This document shows positions 24,941 to 32,989 of a stretch of 41,890 nucleotides of DNA, piece by piece. A program made the position numbers and the translations under genes. The notes beneath the pieces are model-generated. The model searched no databases. It had not been told where the DNA came from and was given only the letters and a program-made list of their open reading frames with translations. Positions within the stretch are counted from its first letter, which is position 1. Each line of letters opens with the position of its first letter. Source of the DNA: Paenibacillus sp. N3.4 (GTDB lineage Bacteria > Bacillota > Bacilli > Paenibacillales > NBRC-103111). The DNA lies in assembly GCF_008017805.1 (NCBI RefSeq), contig NZ_VRTT01000065.1:1-41890 (forward strand). Direction: 5' to 3'.

Positions 24941-25607
24941 CTTGTTGCAGTCGTTCGACCAATTGATTCAAAACCGTGTTCTTGCAGCCACCGGCTTTCC
25001 TTATCGTCATGGTTGTCCATTTGCAATTTCTGCATAATGTTTTTAAGATGATTTTTCACCGTATGCTCCGATATACCCAATCCATCCGAAATTATTCGGT
25101 TAGATTTTCCACTTGCGACCCATTCCAGTATTTCTCGTTCTCGACCTGTGATAAGCGCATTGGGTGCCTCGTGTTTTTCCACAGGTGTAAATTCCTGTAG
25201 TAATCGCAAGGCAAGTTCCCTGGACATAGGGGCTTCGTCTACAGCAATAGCTTTAAATATTCATGCCAGGAGTTCGGACTCAAATTTTTAAGCAGATAAC
25301 CCTGCGCTCCTTTTTTCAAAGCTTCAAACAAATGTGTAATATCATCGGATACAGTGACCATTACAATTTTGACGTAGGGAAATTTTTCTTTTATTTGCTT
25401 CGTAGCCTCTAAACCATCCATTTGCGGTATGTTAATGTCCATCAAAATTAAATCTGGCATCCATTCTTCTGTAAGCTTGATCGCCTCTGCACCACTTCTT
25501 CCCTCTGCAACGATATCGAAGGAAGAATCCATACTTAAAATACTATGGATACCTTCCCTGGCAAGGTGGTGATCATCTACAATTAATACCCGAAAAGGCT
25601 GATCCAT
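24919..25607 (-). pseudogene. NarL/FixJ-type response regulator, one-base frame break
   Basis: The receiver domain has the acidic pair in VLIVDDHH, phospho-acceptor D57 (LILMDINIPQMDG), and the KKGAQGYLLK lysine. The frame ends at SWHEYLKLLL. Adding one A to the AAA at 25252-25254 (coding strand) joins it through KAIAVDEAPMSRELALRLLQ to the LuxR helix-turn-helix: ALITGREREILEWVASGKSN, then ISEHTVKNHLKNIMQKLQM. The repaired protein is about 229 aa, typical. The start is ATG 25607, 8 nt after GGAGG. No histidine kinase is adjacent, so it is an orphan here. Target genes unknown. Confidence 0.8.
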
Positions 25608-25879
25608 CAGGATGCCTCCTTCCAAATTCCTACGTTTGTTTACCATCAGAATTAATTTGAAACATCCAACCGTAATTTTCTATATAACTAACTATACGCA
25701 ATAAATTCAAATTCAAAATGACTCGAAAGAGCCATAATGCATGTTTTAGCGTAAAACCTTCATGAAATGTTCAAACTCGCTTAGCTGACATAGCACTTTC
25801 TAGTCATGTCAGACTTGTAATTGCTAGTTATAATAGCATGGAACATTCCTGATGGGATTTTTTGATAGTGAGGTTTTGA

Positions 25880-26032
25880 CTGAAGGAAGGAGCCGTTTAT
25901 CATTTCATTTATGCAAGCAACTCACCGATCGTGAGGAAAGCACCTGGTTTCACACTCCAGAACTTGAAAGGGCAGAATGTAAGTTTAAGTGAATCTACCG
26001 GCAAGGAAGATATCGAAAGAAACATAGCTTAA
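25880..26032 (+). pseudogene. Relic of a TlpA/ResA-like redoxin gene
   Basis: An open frame without a normal start contains VRKAPGFTLQNLKGQNVSLS and ends 50 codons in with ESTGKEDIERNIA. This matches the first strands of AhpC/TSA and ResA-like thioredoxins (K-A-P-x-F-T-L-x-x-L-x-G-x-x-V-S-L-S). The CxxC active-site part is missing. It lies directly before the cytochrome c gene, so an original redoxin-cytochrome pair may have lost its first member by deletion. Confidence 0.5.
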
Positions 26033-26063
26033 TTGACTAAATAACAAGAAGGAGTCTCCAACA

Positions 26064-26432
26064 ATGAAGAAAAACTGGATTATGTTCGTGCTTTTCTGTT
26101 CAGCAGCTATTCTCGGTTTAGGCATATTATTTGAAAAAGCTGCAACACATAAAGCCACAGAGCAAAAAGCAGAAACAGCTGCTAAAATGCCTGCAGTTAC
26201 TCTAAATGCTGATATGGCTCAAACGATATTTAAACAAAACTGCATGTCCTGTCATGGAACTGATCTCCAAGGCGGTGCAGGTCCCAATTTGCAAAAAGTT
26301 GGTAGCAAGCTTTCTCCTGAACAATTGTACAAAAAGATAGAAAGCGGCGGTGGTATGATGCCATCTTTTAAGTCAAAGCTGAGTAATGAAGAAGTTGCGA
26401 ATCTAGCCAGCTGGCTAGCTGAGAAGAAGTAG
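26064..26432 (+). CDS. Membrane-anchored small cytochrome c, 122 aa
   Basis: One N-terminal hydrophobic segment (KKNWIMFVLFCSAAILGLGI) with no cleavage box anchors the protein. The haem-binding motif is CMSCH (60-64), and the sixth ligand is a methionine in GGGMMPSF (98 or 99). The C-terminal helix is EEVANLASWLAEKK. This is a c551/c553-like electron carrier on the outer face of the membrane, of the Bacillus CccA/CccB class by size. ATG 26064 follows AAGGAG. It is followed at once by a bidirectional terminator and faces copA. Confidence 0.9.
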   Translation: MKKNWIMFVLFCSAAILGLGILFEKAATHKATEQKAETAAKMPAVTLNADMAQTIFKQNCMSCHGTDLQGGAGPNLQKVGSKLSPEQLYKKIESGGGMMPSFKSKLSNEEVANLASWLAEKK

Positions 26433-26437
26433 ATTGC

Positions 26438-26472
26438 ATGAAGCTGCCATCCTTTTGGGATGGCGGCTTCAT
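26438..26472. terminator. Bidirectional terminator between cytochrome c and copA
   Basis: ATGAAGCTGCCATCC (26438-26452) pairs with GGATGGCGGCTTCAT (26458-26472) with one G-U-type mismatch and a 5-nt loop. It lies between the two convergent stops. Confidence 0.8.
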
Positions 26473-28686
26473 TTAATTTCGCCAAGATGCGCCTTGTAGT
26501 CTTATAGCGTTTGCAACAACGGATACAGAACTCAGCGCCATAGCCGTTCCAGCGATCCAAGGCGTCATAAAACCCATGAAGGCTAGTGGTATAGCCAAGA
26601 CATTATACATTAACGCGAAAATTAAATTTTGACGAATGTTGCGCATCGTCTTATGGCTCATAACAATGGCATCCGCAACGCCCCCCAAGTCATTATGAAG
26701 CAAGTTTACGTCTGCTGCTTCCTTGGCGATCTCCGCACCGGTACCCACAGCAATACCAATATCTGCGGCTGCCAGCGCCGGGGCATCATTCACGCCATCA
26801 CCTACCATCGCTACACGTTTACCTTTTTGCTGCAACGTTCTTATCAAATGTACCTTGTCCTGCGGCAGCATTTCCGCATAAATAGCTGTTATACCAGCTT
26901 TTTCAGCTATTGTATTGGCTGTTCTTAGTTGGTCGCCGGTCACCATTGCGATTTCTATACCCAGTTTTTTCAACCGTCGTATGGCTTGAGGCGTAGATGG
27001 TTTTAATGTGTCCATGAGGGCAATAATTCCTGCAGGCGCACCGTTCACCGCTGCAAACAGTACCGTCTTTCCTTCTATCTCTATTTGTTCTGCTACTTGA
27101 GCAAACCTCTCCATGGAAATCCCAGTCTGACTCATAAAAGTTTTAGAGCCGATAAGAATGTCGTGTTTATCTACTTGCGCCGTCACACCCAAACCAGCTA
27201 TTGCTTGAGAGGAAGCAGACTCTTTGACCTGAAGTCCACGCCTAACAGCTTCTTTCACAATCGCTTTTGCATAGGGATGCTCCGTTCCTTTCTCAGCAGC
27301 AGCAAGCATACGAAGAAGGCGCTGTTCCTGACCCGGATCTGTGATGATATCTGTAACCCGGGGAGATCCATGGGTGAGTGTTCCCGTTTTATCCAGTAAA
27401 ACGATATCGATCTGCTGCAATTGCTCAACATATTTGCCTTCTTTAAATAAGATACCCGACTCCATAGCTCGGCTCGTACCCACCAATATTGAAGTTGGCG
27501 TCGCTAACCCTAAAGCGCAAGGGCAAGCGATAACGAGTACGGCGATTGCTTTGAACAGCGCTCCTTTGAAGTCCCCCGGATTAAGCCAAAAGGACCAAAC
27601 ACACATAGTGAGCAATGCAAGCACCAGAACTGAAGGAACGAACACCGCCGCGATGCGATCTACATATCGCCCGATCTCAGCCTTAGAGCCCTGTGCTTCC
27701 TCCATCAAATGGATCATTTTGCCCAAAGCAGTATTTGGTCCAAGCGCAGTCACTTGCATAGTAATGACACCGTCCATATTAACGGATCCACCTATCAGAC
27801 CGTCATATTGACGCTTCTCAGCAGGTATGGACTCTCCGGTAACGAAGGACTCATCAATGGCAGACTTGCCACTTATAACTCGTCCATCCGTAGGAACAAC
27901 TTCTCCAGGAAGGATCAGGAGTGTGTCCCCAATTTTGACGTTATTTAAAGTTATGGTCTCTGGGTGGTTCTCACTTCCGATGATTGTAACTGTTTGCGGA
28001 CTTAGACGGCGTAGTTGATGAATGGTCTTCATACTTCTTTCTTTGGCGGAAGCTTCTAACCATTTACCAAGCAGCACGACAGTAATAATCATGGCGCTTG
28101 TCTCAAAATACACCGCATGAGGGTCAGCTCCTCCTGAATGCAGCATGTGCATGGTCATGTAATGACTGTACAAGTAGGCGCAAGTCGTACTAAGGACGAT
28201 AAGTACATCCATATTGGCACTTTTGCTTCTTATCGCCTTCCAAGCATTAAAGTAAAATGGAGCACCTATAGCAAACTGAACTGGCGTCGCGAGCGCCCAT
28301 TGAAACCATGGCTGAAGAAACAGGTCAGGAATCCAAATTCCGGATGTCATCGTATAATGACGAACCATTGCCCACAAAAGAGGAAGTGTCAAAAGCGCAG
28401 AAACAAGTAATTTTGCACCTAAACCAAGTACTGTTTTCTTAGACTCTCTCCCTTCTTCAAACTTTCTCGCTGAATATCCCAATTGCTCGATACGCTCAAT
28501 AATTCGCCCTCTAAGCACAGAATCGGAGTCCAACACTAACGCGGCCCGTCCCAACGGTAAATTGACTGCGATTTCATGAACGCCAGTCATCTTGCCAATG
28601 ACTTTCTCAATACGCGCTGAGCAAGCTGCACAAGTCATCCCCTCTATTTCTAAGCTTATTTTTTGAAGCGCTGAATGTTCATTCAA
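26473..28686 (-). CDS. copA: Copper-translocating P1B-type ATPase CopA, about 737 aa
   Basis: It pumps Cu(I) out of the cytosol. In order: one N-terminal heavy-metal domain with GMTCAACSARIEK; membrane helices; the actuator TGES (FVTGESIP); the intramembrane CPC motif (IACPCALGLATPTS); phosphorylation site DKTGTLTHGSP; the HP dipeptide (TEHPYAKAI); and the hinge MVGDGVNDAPAL. Only one metal-binding domain is present, whereas the B. subtilis protein has two. I prefer the TTG at 28686, about 7 nt after GGGAGGTGG. A GTG at 28695 would overlap the ribosome binding site. It is divergent from the ycnI gene. Confidence 0.95.
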   Translation of the reverse strand: MNEHSALQKISLEIEGMTCAACSARIEKVIGKMTGVHEIAVNLPLGRAALVLDSDSVLRGRIIERIEQLGYSARKFEEGRESKKTVLGLGAKLLVSALLTLPLLWAMVRHYTMTSGIWIPDLFLQPWFQWALATPVQFAIGAPFYFNAWKAIRSKSANMDVLIVLSTTCAYLYSHYMTMHMLHSGGADPHAVYFETSAMIITVVLLGKWLEASAKERSMKTIHQLRRLSPQTVTIIGSENHPETITLNNVKIGDTLLILPGEVVPTDGRVISGKSAIDESFVTGESIPAEKRQYDGLIGGSVNMDGVITMQVTALGPNTALGKMIHLMEEAQGSKAEIGRYVDRIAAVFVPSVLVLALLTMCVWSFWLNPGDFKGALFKAIAVLVIACPCALGLATPTSILVGTSRAMESGILFKEGKYVEQLQQIDIVLLDKTGTLTHGSPRVTDIITDPGQEQRLLRMLAAAEKGTEHPYAKAIVKEAVRRGLQVKESASSQAIAGLGVTAQVDKHDILIGSKTFMSQTGISMERFAQVAEQIEIEGKTVLFAAVNGAPAGIIALMDTLKPSTPQAIRRLKKLGIEIAMVTGDQLRTANTIAEKAGITAIYAEMLPQDKVHLIRTLQQKGKRVAMVGDGVNDAPALAAADIGIAVGTGAEIAKEAADVNLLHNDLGGVADAIVMSHKTMRNIRQNLIFALMYNVLAIPLAFMGFMTPWIAGTAMALSSVSVVANAIRLQGASWRN

Positions 28687-28732
28687 CTTCTCCACCTCCC
28701 ATACAAATCACCGTACTTACTTGCAACTATAT

Positions 28733-28752
28733 GGGGTATGATCTAGGATCAT
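28733..28752. promoter_or_regulatory. Candidate copper-responsive operator between copA and ycnI
   Basis: GGGGTATG (28733-28740) overlaps the perfect dyad ATGATC-TAG-GATCAT (28738-28752) in the 117-nt control region of the divergent copA and ycnI genes. GGGGTAT is half of a CsoR-type operator, but the other half is not evident, so the assignment is tentative. Confidence 0.35.
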
Positions 28753-28803
28753 GCTAGATTCGTTGTAACTTTTTAAATCGAGATTAATTGCAAATATCAT
28801 CAT

Positions 28804-29443
28804 ATGGACAAATATATGGCTTAAAATAGCTCTTTCGAGTCATGCTGTTTTTTTGTTGCTATTTGCAGGCATCGCAAGCGCACATGTTGTTGTGTATCCA
28901 CAACAAACCATGCAAGGATCTTACGAAAAGTTCACTGTTCGTGTTCCTACGGAAAAAGAAGTTCCTACTGTTAAAGTAGAAATTAAAATTCCAGCTGAGG
29001 TGGCCGTCTCTCGCTTTGAACCTATGGCGGGATGGAAATATGAATTGACCAAAGATAGCGCAGGTAAAATTGCGAGCGTCGTTTGGACAGCAACGACTGA
29101 TGGGCTTTCTAGCACTGAATTCGGCGAATTCAATATGCAAGGAAAAGTAGGAGATCAAGCAACATCCATCTCTTGGAAAGCATACCAAACTTACAAAGAT
29201 GGAAGTGTCGTTGAATGGATCGGGGCAGCAGGTTCAGACAAGCCTGCATCCGTTACAAACGTAAATCCAAAACCAGCGGCTGCTAAAATGGATTCAGATG
29301 GACATGATCATGGTGGTGGTGCTGTCGCAGCTGCTCATGACGAGGATACTGGAAACTCTAAGCTTCCTCTTTATCTTTCAATTGCTGCACTTGTACTTGG
29401 AGTTTTATCTCTTATTACTTCCTTGTTAAAAAAAGGAAAGTGA
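28804..29443 (+). CDS. ycnI: YcnI-type (DUF1775) copper-binding protein, 5' end disrupted
   Basis: The body matches YcnI: AHVVVYPQQTMQGSYEKFTV, RVPTEKEVPTVKVEIKIP, then a His-rich linker (DGHDHGGGAVAAAHDE) and a C-terminal membrane segment (LYLSIAALVLGVLSLITSLL). After cleavage at ASA the mature chain would start with His, a Cu(II) ligand in this family. The reading frame has no usable start except a poor TTG at 28853 that would leave too short a signal. Removing one T at 28821-28822 joins ATG 28804 or 28816 to it and gives a full signal peptide (MAKIALSSHAVFLLLFAGIA). No good ribosome binding site is seen. Confidence 0.75.
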
Positions 29444-29456
29444 TAGCTGTGTCATG

Positions 29457-29501
29457 AAAAAAGATCGTTTCATTCCTGTAAAGGTTGAAACGATCTTTTT
29501 T
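29457..29501 (+). terminator. Strong terminator after ycnI
   Basis: The 16-nt arms AAAAAAGATCGTTTCA and TGAAACGATCTTTTTT are perfect complements with a 13-nt loop and T run. It can also stop minus-strand transcription from the cupredoxin gene. Confidence 0.85.
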
Positions 29502-29540
29502 AGTTTTACCCATTCATACAGAATCTCTACTGAACTTTCT

Positions 29541-29930
29541 TTATTTCACAGTTAATGTCCCATAGTACATATACATGCCACAGTGAAATTTATAGGTCCC
29601 CGGCTTTAAATCTTTTAAAGTTGTGATGTTATCTCCTTTTTCCAAATAGACATCTATTCCCAAATCAGGGGAGCCAACGCTTCTGATACAAGTAAAGCCA
29701 CTTCTTTTTTTAAAATTTAATTTTGTTGGCACTCCTGCCTGAACTTCGATGTTAGCAGGATAAAAGCCATCATCTTTTACATTTATCGTAGCAACTTGAT
29801 AACCTTCATGCTGCGTAATTACGGGTTCTTCGGCTGATGACTCGGTATGCTGAAAATAAAATAGAGCAAAGATAAAAAGACATATAATAAGGATTCCCGA
29901 AATTAGACCTATCTTTGAGTACTTTGTCAT
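29541..29930 (-). CDS. Membrane-anchored cupredoxin-domain protein, 129 aa
   Basis: The N-terminal signal anchor is MTKYSKIGLISGILIICLFI. The outer cupredoxin-like domain (about 45-129) contains INVKDDGFYPANIEVQAGVP, GFTCIRSVGSPDLGI and KPGTYKFHCGMYMYYGTLTV. The C, H-C and M residues of TC and FHCGM are the likely copper ligands, as in COG4633-type plastocyanin domains that accompany CopA. ATG 29930 lies 8 nt after GGGGG. A longer start at 29996 would lie inside the terminator hairpin, so it was not chosen. The likely role is holding copper at the outer membrane face. Confidence 0.8.
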   Translation of the reverse strand: MTKYSKIGLISGILIICLFIFALFYFQHTESSAEEPVITQHEGYQVATINVKDDGFYPANIEVQAGVPTKLNFKKRSGFTCIRSVGSPDLGIDVYLEKGDNITTLKDLKPGTYKFHCGMYMYYGTLTVK

Positions 29931-29973
29931 ATGCTTTTCCCCCTTTCGCTGTCTATATACTGTATATAAAAAA

Positions 29974-30001
29974 CAACCTACGCCAATGATCGGCAAGGTT
30001 G
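29974..30001 (-). terminator. Terminator of the PepSY-membrane protein transcript
   Basis: CAACCT (29974-29979) pairs with AGGTTG (29996-30001), with an inner GCC/GGC pair. On the minus strand the hairpin is followed by TTTTTT. It separates the gene at 30159-30737 from the cupredoxin gene, which then needs its own promoter (TTGTTT and TATATA-like boxes overlap the T run). Confidence 0.65.
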
Positions 30002-30158
30002 ATTATACACCTTATCATTAAATTAGAATGACTCCTTGGTGCTAATAATATGAATGATTAGTGAATATTTGTTTTGTACATCTGCCTATATCTAATTAGA
30101 TGCTGCTTCGATCTGAGAAGCATTAATAATCGTACTATTTAGTGAATCATAATTCATA

Positions 30159-30737
30159 TTACCCTGTTAGAATTTCTTCAGTATCTAACAACCTATATAA
30201 AACCAACATCGAAACTGCCAAAACAATATCCATGAAAATAATTGAAAGTGTAGGGAAATCTGAGATCACCATAACTCCCAGCATCGCCCCCATCATACCT
30301 CCCATTAAGCCTGCTAACATACCATCCAGTGAAGCAAGAAGATGTAGTGACTTACCGGATACATAACCAATAATCATCCCAAAGGTGACTCCAATAACGG
30401 TTGAAAGAAATAATTTTTCCATCACAATTCCGGCTATTGTACCGACAAGCAGGCTTGATACCATAGCAATCGTCATTGCTGCCATCATACCCGTCATTTT
30501 AGATAGAAGTGTGCTCTTTGATCGTAAGTGAAAAATGAGAACAACTACTACTAACAGGACGAAAATGAGAGATGCAATACTTGTATTCATCGTTAATTCA
30601 GATGGTCCCATTTGGATCTCTGTTGCTGAGTCTCCACCGTGCTCATGAGCTGCTGCTGGTAAAACATGAGAAAATAAACATAATATCATGCATAAACCAC
30701 ATATTTTGAAATAAATGCCTTTTATTAATCTTCTCAA
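30159..30737 (-). CDS. Unrecognised polytopic membrane protein with His-rich outer segment, 192 aa
   Basis: A TTG at 30737 lies 8 nt after GAGGTGA and gives MRRLIKGIYFKICGLCMILC, a signal peptide ending LPAAA, then a short outer segment AHEHGGDSATEIQMGPSELT. Four or five hydrophobic helices follow; two are rich in Gly and Met (GMLAGLMGGMMGAMLGVMVI and KMTGMMAAMTIAMV). The His and Met residues and the place between PepSY and cupredoxin genes in a copper cluster suggest copper handling, but I recognise no family. A start at ATG 30776 is possible but has no ribosome binding site. Confidence 0.65.
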   Translation of the reverse strand: MRRLIKGIYFKICGLCMILCLFSHVLPAAAHEHGGDSATEIQMGPSELTMNTSIASLIFVLLVVVVLIFHLRSKSTLLSKMTGMMAAMTIAMVSSLLVGTIAGIVMEKLFLSTVIGVTFGMIIGYVSGKSLHLLASLDGMLAGLMGGMMGAMLGVMVISDFPTLSIIFMDIVLAVSMLVLYRLLDTEEILTG

Positions 30738-30839
30738 TAGACTTTCACCTCTTTTTAAAAATAGACAATTTTCCATACGCCACGTTATATCCTATAAAGA
30801 TGATACTCAACTCATTACTCTTTATTCTGAAGAACCAAA

Positions 30840-31936
30840 TTAACCTAGTAGCTGTTTTAAGGCTGGTACTCTTCGAATAACTAATGAATCCAAGATCAAA
30901 ACGATTAGCAAGGAAATTCCAACAAGTGGAAAGACTATACCTAACAGATTGGTGATAACCGCGACCCATTTGACCATTTTAAAATCCTTTGGCAGAGCTG
31001 GAGATCCTACTCTTCCCTCTGGTTTTCTCAACCACCACATAACAACTCCGCTAACAGCAACTAGAATAATGCCGAGACAAACCATCAAGCATATAATTTG
31101 ATTAGTCACTCCAAAGTACTCACCTTGGTGCAGTGCGATGCCAATCGTTACGGCTTTAGCCATGAAACTGAAGTCCTTAAATCGCTGATCCGCCAATACT
31201 TTCCCACTATATTGATCAATATGAAGGGTCGTTTGTTTCTTTAGATCTGCTGTCGTTGAATAGATGGTATACACACCTTTCTCATCTGCTGGAAGAGCAA
31301 TTTGATAACCTGGTGCCAGTTCCATATTTTTGCCAATACTCATCACTTGCTCAATAGAAATGGAACCACTCATACCTGAAGTAGAATTCGGAATTGGAAG
31401 TTGCTCTGCAGCCCATGGAACACCGTTTACCACATCTTTGGTCGGGATAGTCGATTCTGGCTTTTGTGGATCAAATGAGAAAAATCCCTGAGGATATGTA
31501 GCTGATTTATTGATATATGTACCCAAAATACCTGACCATGGTAATCCCGTTAGTATCAATGCCGCGATGAACAGAGATAACCAAAATGCCGTCACAGCGT
31601 GCATATCGCGCCAGAATACCCGCTTCCCTCTATTTACGCGTGGAAGCACGATACCATAAATTGATTTTTTGCCTAGTTCATTTTCTTAATTTGCTCTTGC
31701 ACTGTTAATTGCTGTAGTCCTGGTTGTACGTAATAATAATCCTTGTACATCATGGACTCAATTTGCGGCTTAAATAAATAAATAAATAAATAAATGCCAC
31801 CGGTCACAGCCAAAATAACCAAGAAAGGCGCAAAGATCATACCTGCATAAAAATGCCACCTCCATATGGCTGCATATAAATTTTTTATCTTAGTCGTTTG
31901 TTGCCCTCCACTTACCATTTCAACACCAATACTCAT
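30840..31936 (-). pseudogene. PepSY-associated TM protein with its middle deleted
   Basis: The N-terminal part (31936-31673) holds IWRWHFYAGMIFAPFLVILA and ends VQEQIKKMN at a stop. A new frame resumes with GKKSIYGIVLPRVNRGKRVF, WRDMHAVTAFWLSLFIAALI, LHIDQYSGKVLADQRFKDFS and KAVTIGIALHQGEYFGVTNQ, which are typical of the C-terminal part. In intact proteins (about 450 aa) a first PepSY domain and the second membrane helix stand between these pieces, roughly 100 or more residues missing here. A deletion with frame change is the simplest reading; this is not a one-base error. ATG 31936 follows GGGAGAG. The family is linked to iron or copper handling. Confidence 0.7.
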
Positions 31937-32053
31937 GGTTAGATAACTCTCCCTTTCCTACACAGATCAGAATGTGGTTTTTTATCAAATTAATACTTTG
32001 GTAAAAACTCATTAAGTGTCCGTTAAAAATAAAATTTTAGAATGACACCAATA

Positions 32054-32112
32054 AATAAAACAGCGGCAACCATGGACGAGAAAATAAAGTCCAAGACTGC
32101 CGCTGTTTTATT
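32054..32112. terminator. Large hairpin, possible bidirectional terminator
   Basis: AATAAAACAGCGGCA (32054-32068) and TGCCGCTGTTTTATT (32098-32112) are perfect 15-nt complements. The loop holds an inner GGAC/GTCC pair. T and A runs flank both sides. It sits upstream of the PepSY gene in a stretch with mobile-element remains. Confidence 0.6.
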
Positions 32113-32230
32113 AAGCTATCGTTCTGTGTCCTTTCGATAGATGATGATAAATAAACACTTATACCAAATTATACCATAATCTTGCCGTTGTTGCGTTAAT
32201 CTACCCTTTAGCTGAGCGCGCTCTTTTAAA

Positions 32231-32290
32231 CTTGTCGGCAATCGGACTATGTTCATGTCACAAATCGGCAATCGGATCAAGTTTTTGACA
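32231..32290 (-). mobile_element. Insertion-sequence end relic (IS21-like repeats)
   Basis: On the minus strand the segment begins TGTCAAAAACTTGATCCGAT and carries TCCGATTGCCGA twice, 30 nt apart (plus-strand copies at 32235-32246 and 32265-32276), with TGTGACATG between. A 5'-TGT end with repeated 12-mers just inside is typical of IS21-family ends, where they bind the transposase. A TATAAT-like box follows, but no transposase gene. This is a solo end or an internally deleted element; the family is inferred from layout only. Confidence 0.4.
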
Positions 32291-32435
32291 CTGAGAATTG
32301 ACAAGAACTTGGTGTTCGGCGACACAAACATATGCGCTTTTTCTTTCGGATTGACAAAAAAACTACAAGCTTTACTACACCAAACTTAAAAGGCTGCTCT
32401 CTCATTGATATATGATGAGAAGAACAGCTAGTTAC

Positions 32436-32627
32436 TCAAACTTGATTTTTGGGGATTCCATTTAAACCTGGAACATAATCAGCGGCCTTCTCGCTCGTTA
32501 AGGTTTGTGCTTCCTCAAGGAAATTGGCGTGATTCTGTTGATTGTTTTTACTATCTGCTCGGTTATTTTCCCACAACTCACCTTCACCACATTTCCCATC
32601 ATAGGTCTCTGATAGTCCACTCGAGTT
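32436..32627 (-). other. Open frame without a start, possible coding relic
   Basis: A 63-codon frame (beginning after a TAA) reads with polar, protein-like composition and ends NFLEEAQTLTSEKAADYVPG and LNGIPKNQV. It has no ATG or GTG and only one TTG, and no family is recognised. It is possibly the tail of a lost gene in this remnant-rich stretch (31937-32717). Confidence 0.2.
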
Positions 32628-32717
32628 TTAATATTGGCACAAAGTGGCTGATTTTATTACTCCTTAAATGAGTACACTATTTATGTTTTTAATTCCTCAG
32701 ATGGGTGGGCTAATGTC

Positions 32718-32810
32718 ATGACAACACACGATCAACAACAAGAAAATCACGCTAAGGACCAAAGAGACAACAAACCAAATCATGGTAAAAGCAGAAAAAA
32801 GAAGAAGTAG
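32718..32810 (+). CDS. Possible very small basic protein, 30 aa
   Basis: ATG 32718 lies about 10 nt after GGTGGG and opens MTTHDQQQENHAKDQRDNKP, ending KSRKKKK before TAG. The composition (no hydrophobic core; rich in Gln, Asn, Asp, Lys) recalls small spore-associated or DUF4023-like proteins of Bacillales, but the identity is not established. A terminator follows at 32867-32898, supporting a real transcript. Confidence 0.45.
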   Translation: MTTHDQQQENHAKDQRDNKPNHGKSRKKKK

Positions 32811-32866
32811 AAATAATGGAATATATGTTGAAAACATAATACAGGTGGTTAACAAAAGCACACAAA

Positions 32867-32898
32867 AAAGCCCAGGGAATGTTTGTCCTTAGGGCTTT
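32867..32898 (+). terminator. Terminator after the 30-aa ORF
   Basis: AAAGCCC (32867-32873) pairs with GGGCTTT (32892-32898), with an inner GGGA/TCC pair and an A run before the stem. Confidence 0.5.
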
Positions 32899-32942
32899 AA
32901 GTGTGTTTTATCAGAAACCATCATATATCCTCTCAAAAAAAC

Positions 32943-32982
32943 AAGCAAAGCCAAAGTAGCTGAAACTACCTTTACTTTGCTT
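32943..32982 (-). terminator. Terminator of nrnB
   Basis: AAGCAAAG (32943-32950) pairs with CTTTGCTT (32975-32982), extended by inner AAAGTAG/CTACCTTT pairing. It lies 7 nt after the nrnB stop. Confidence 0.65.
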
Positions 32983-32989
32983 ATTTTAC

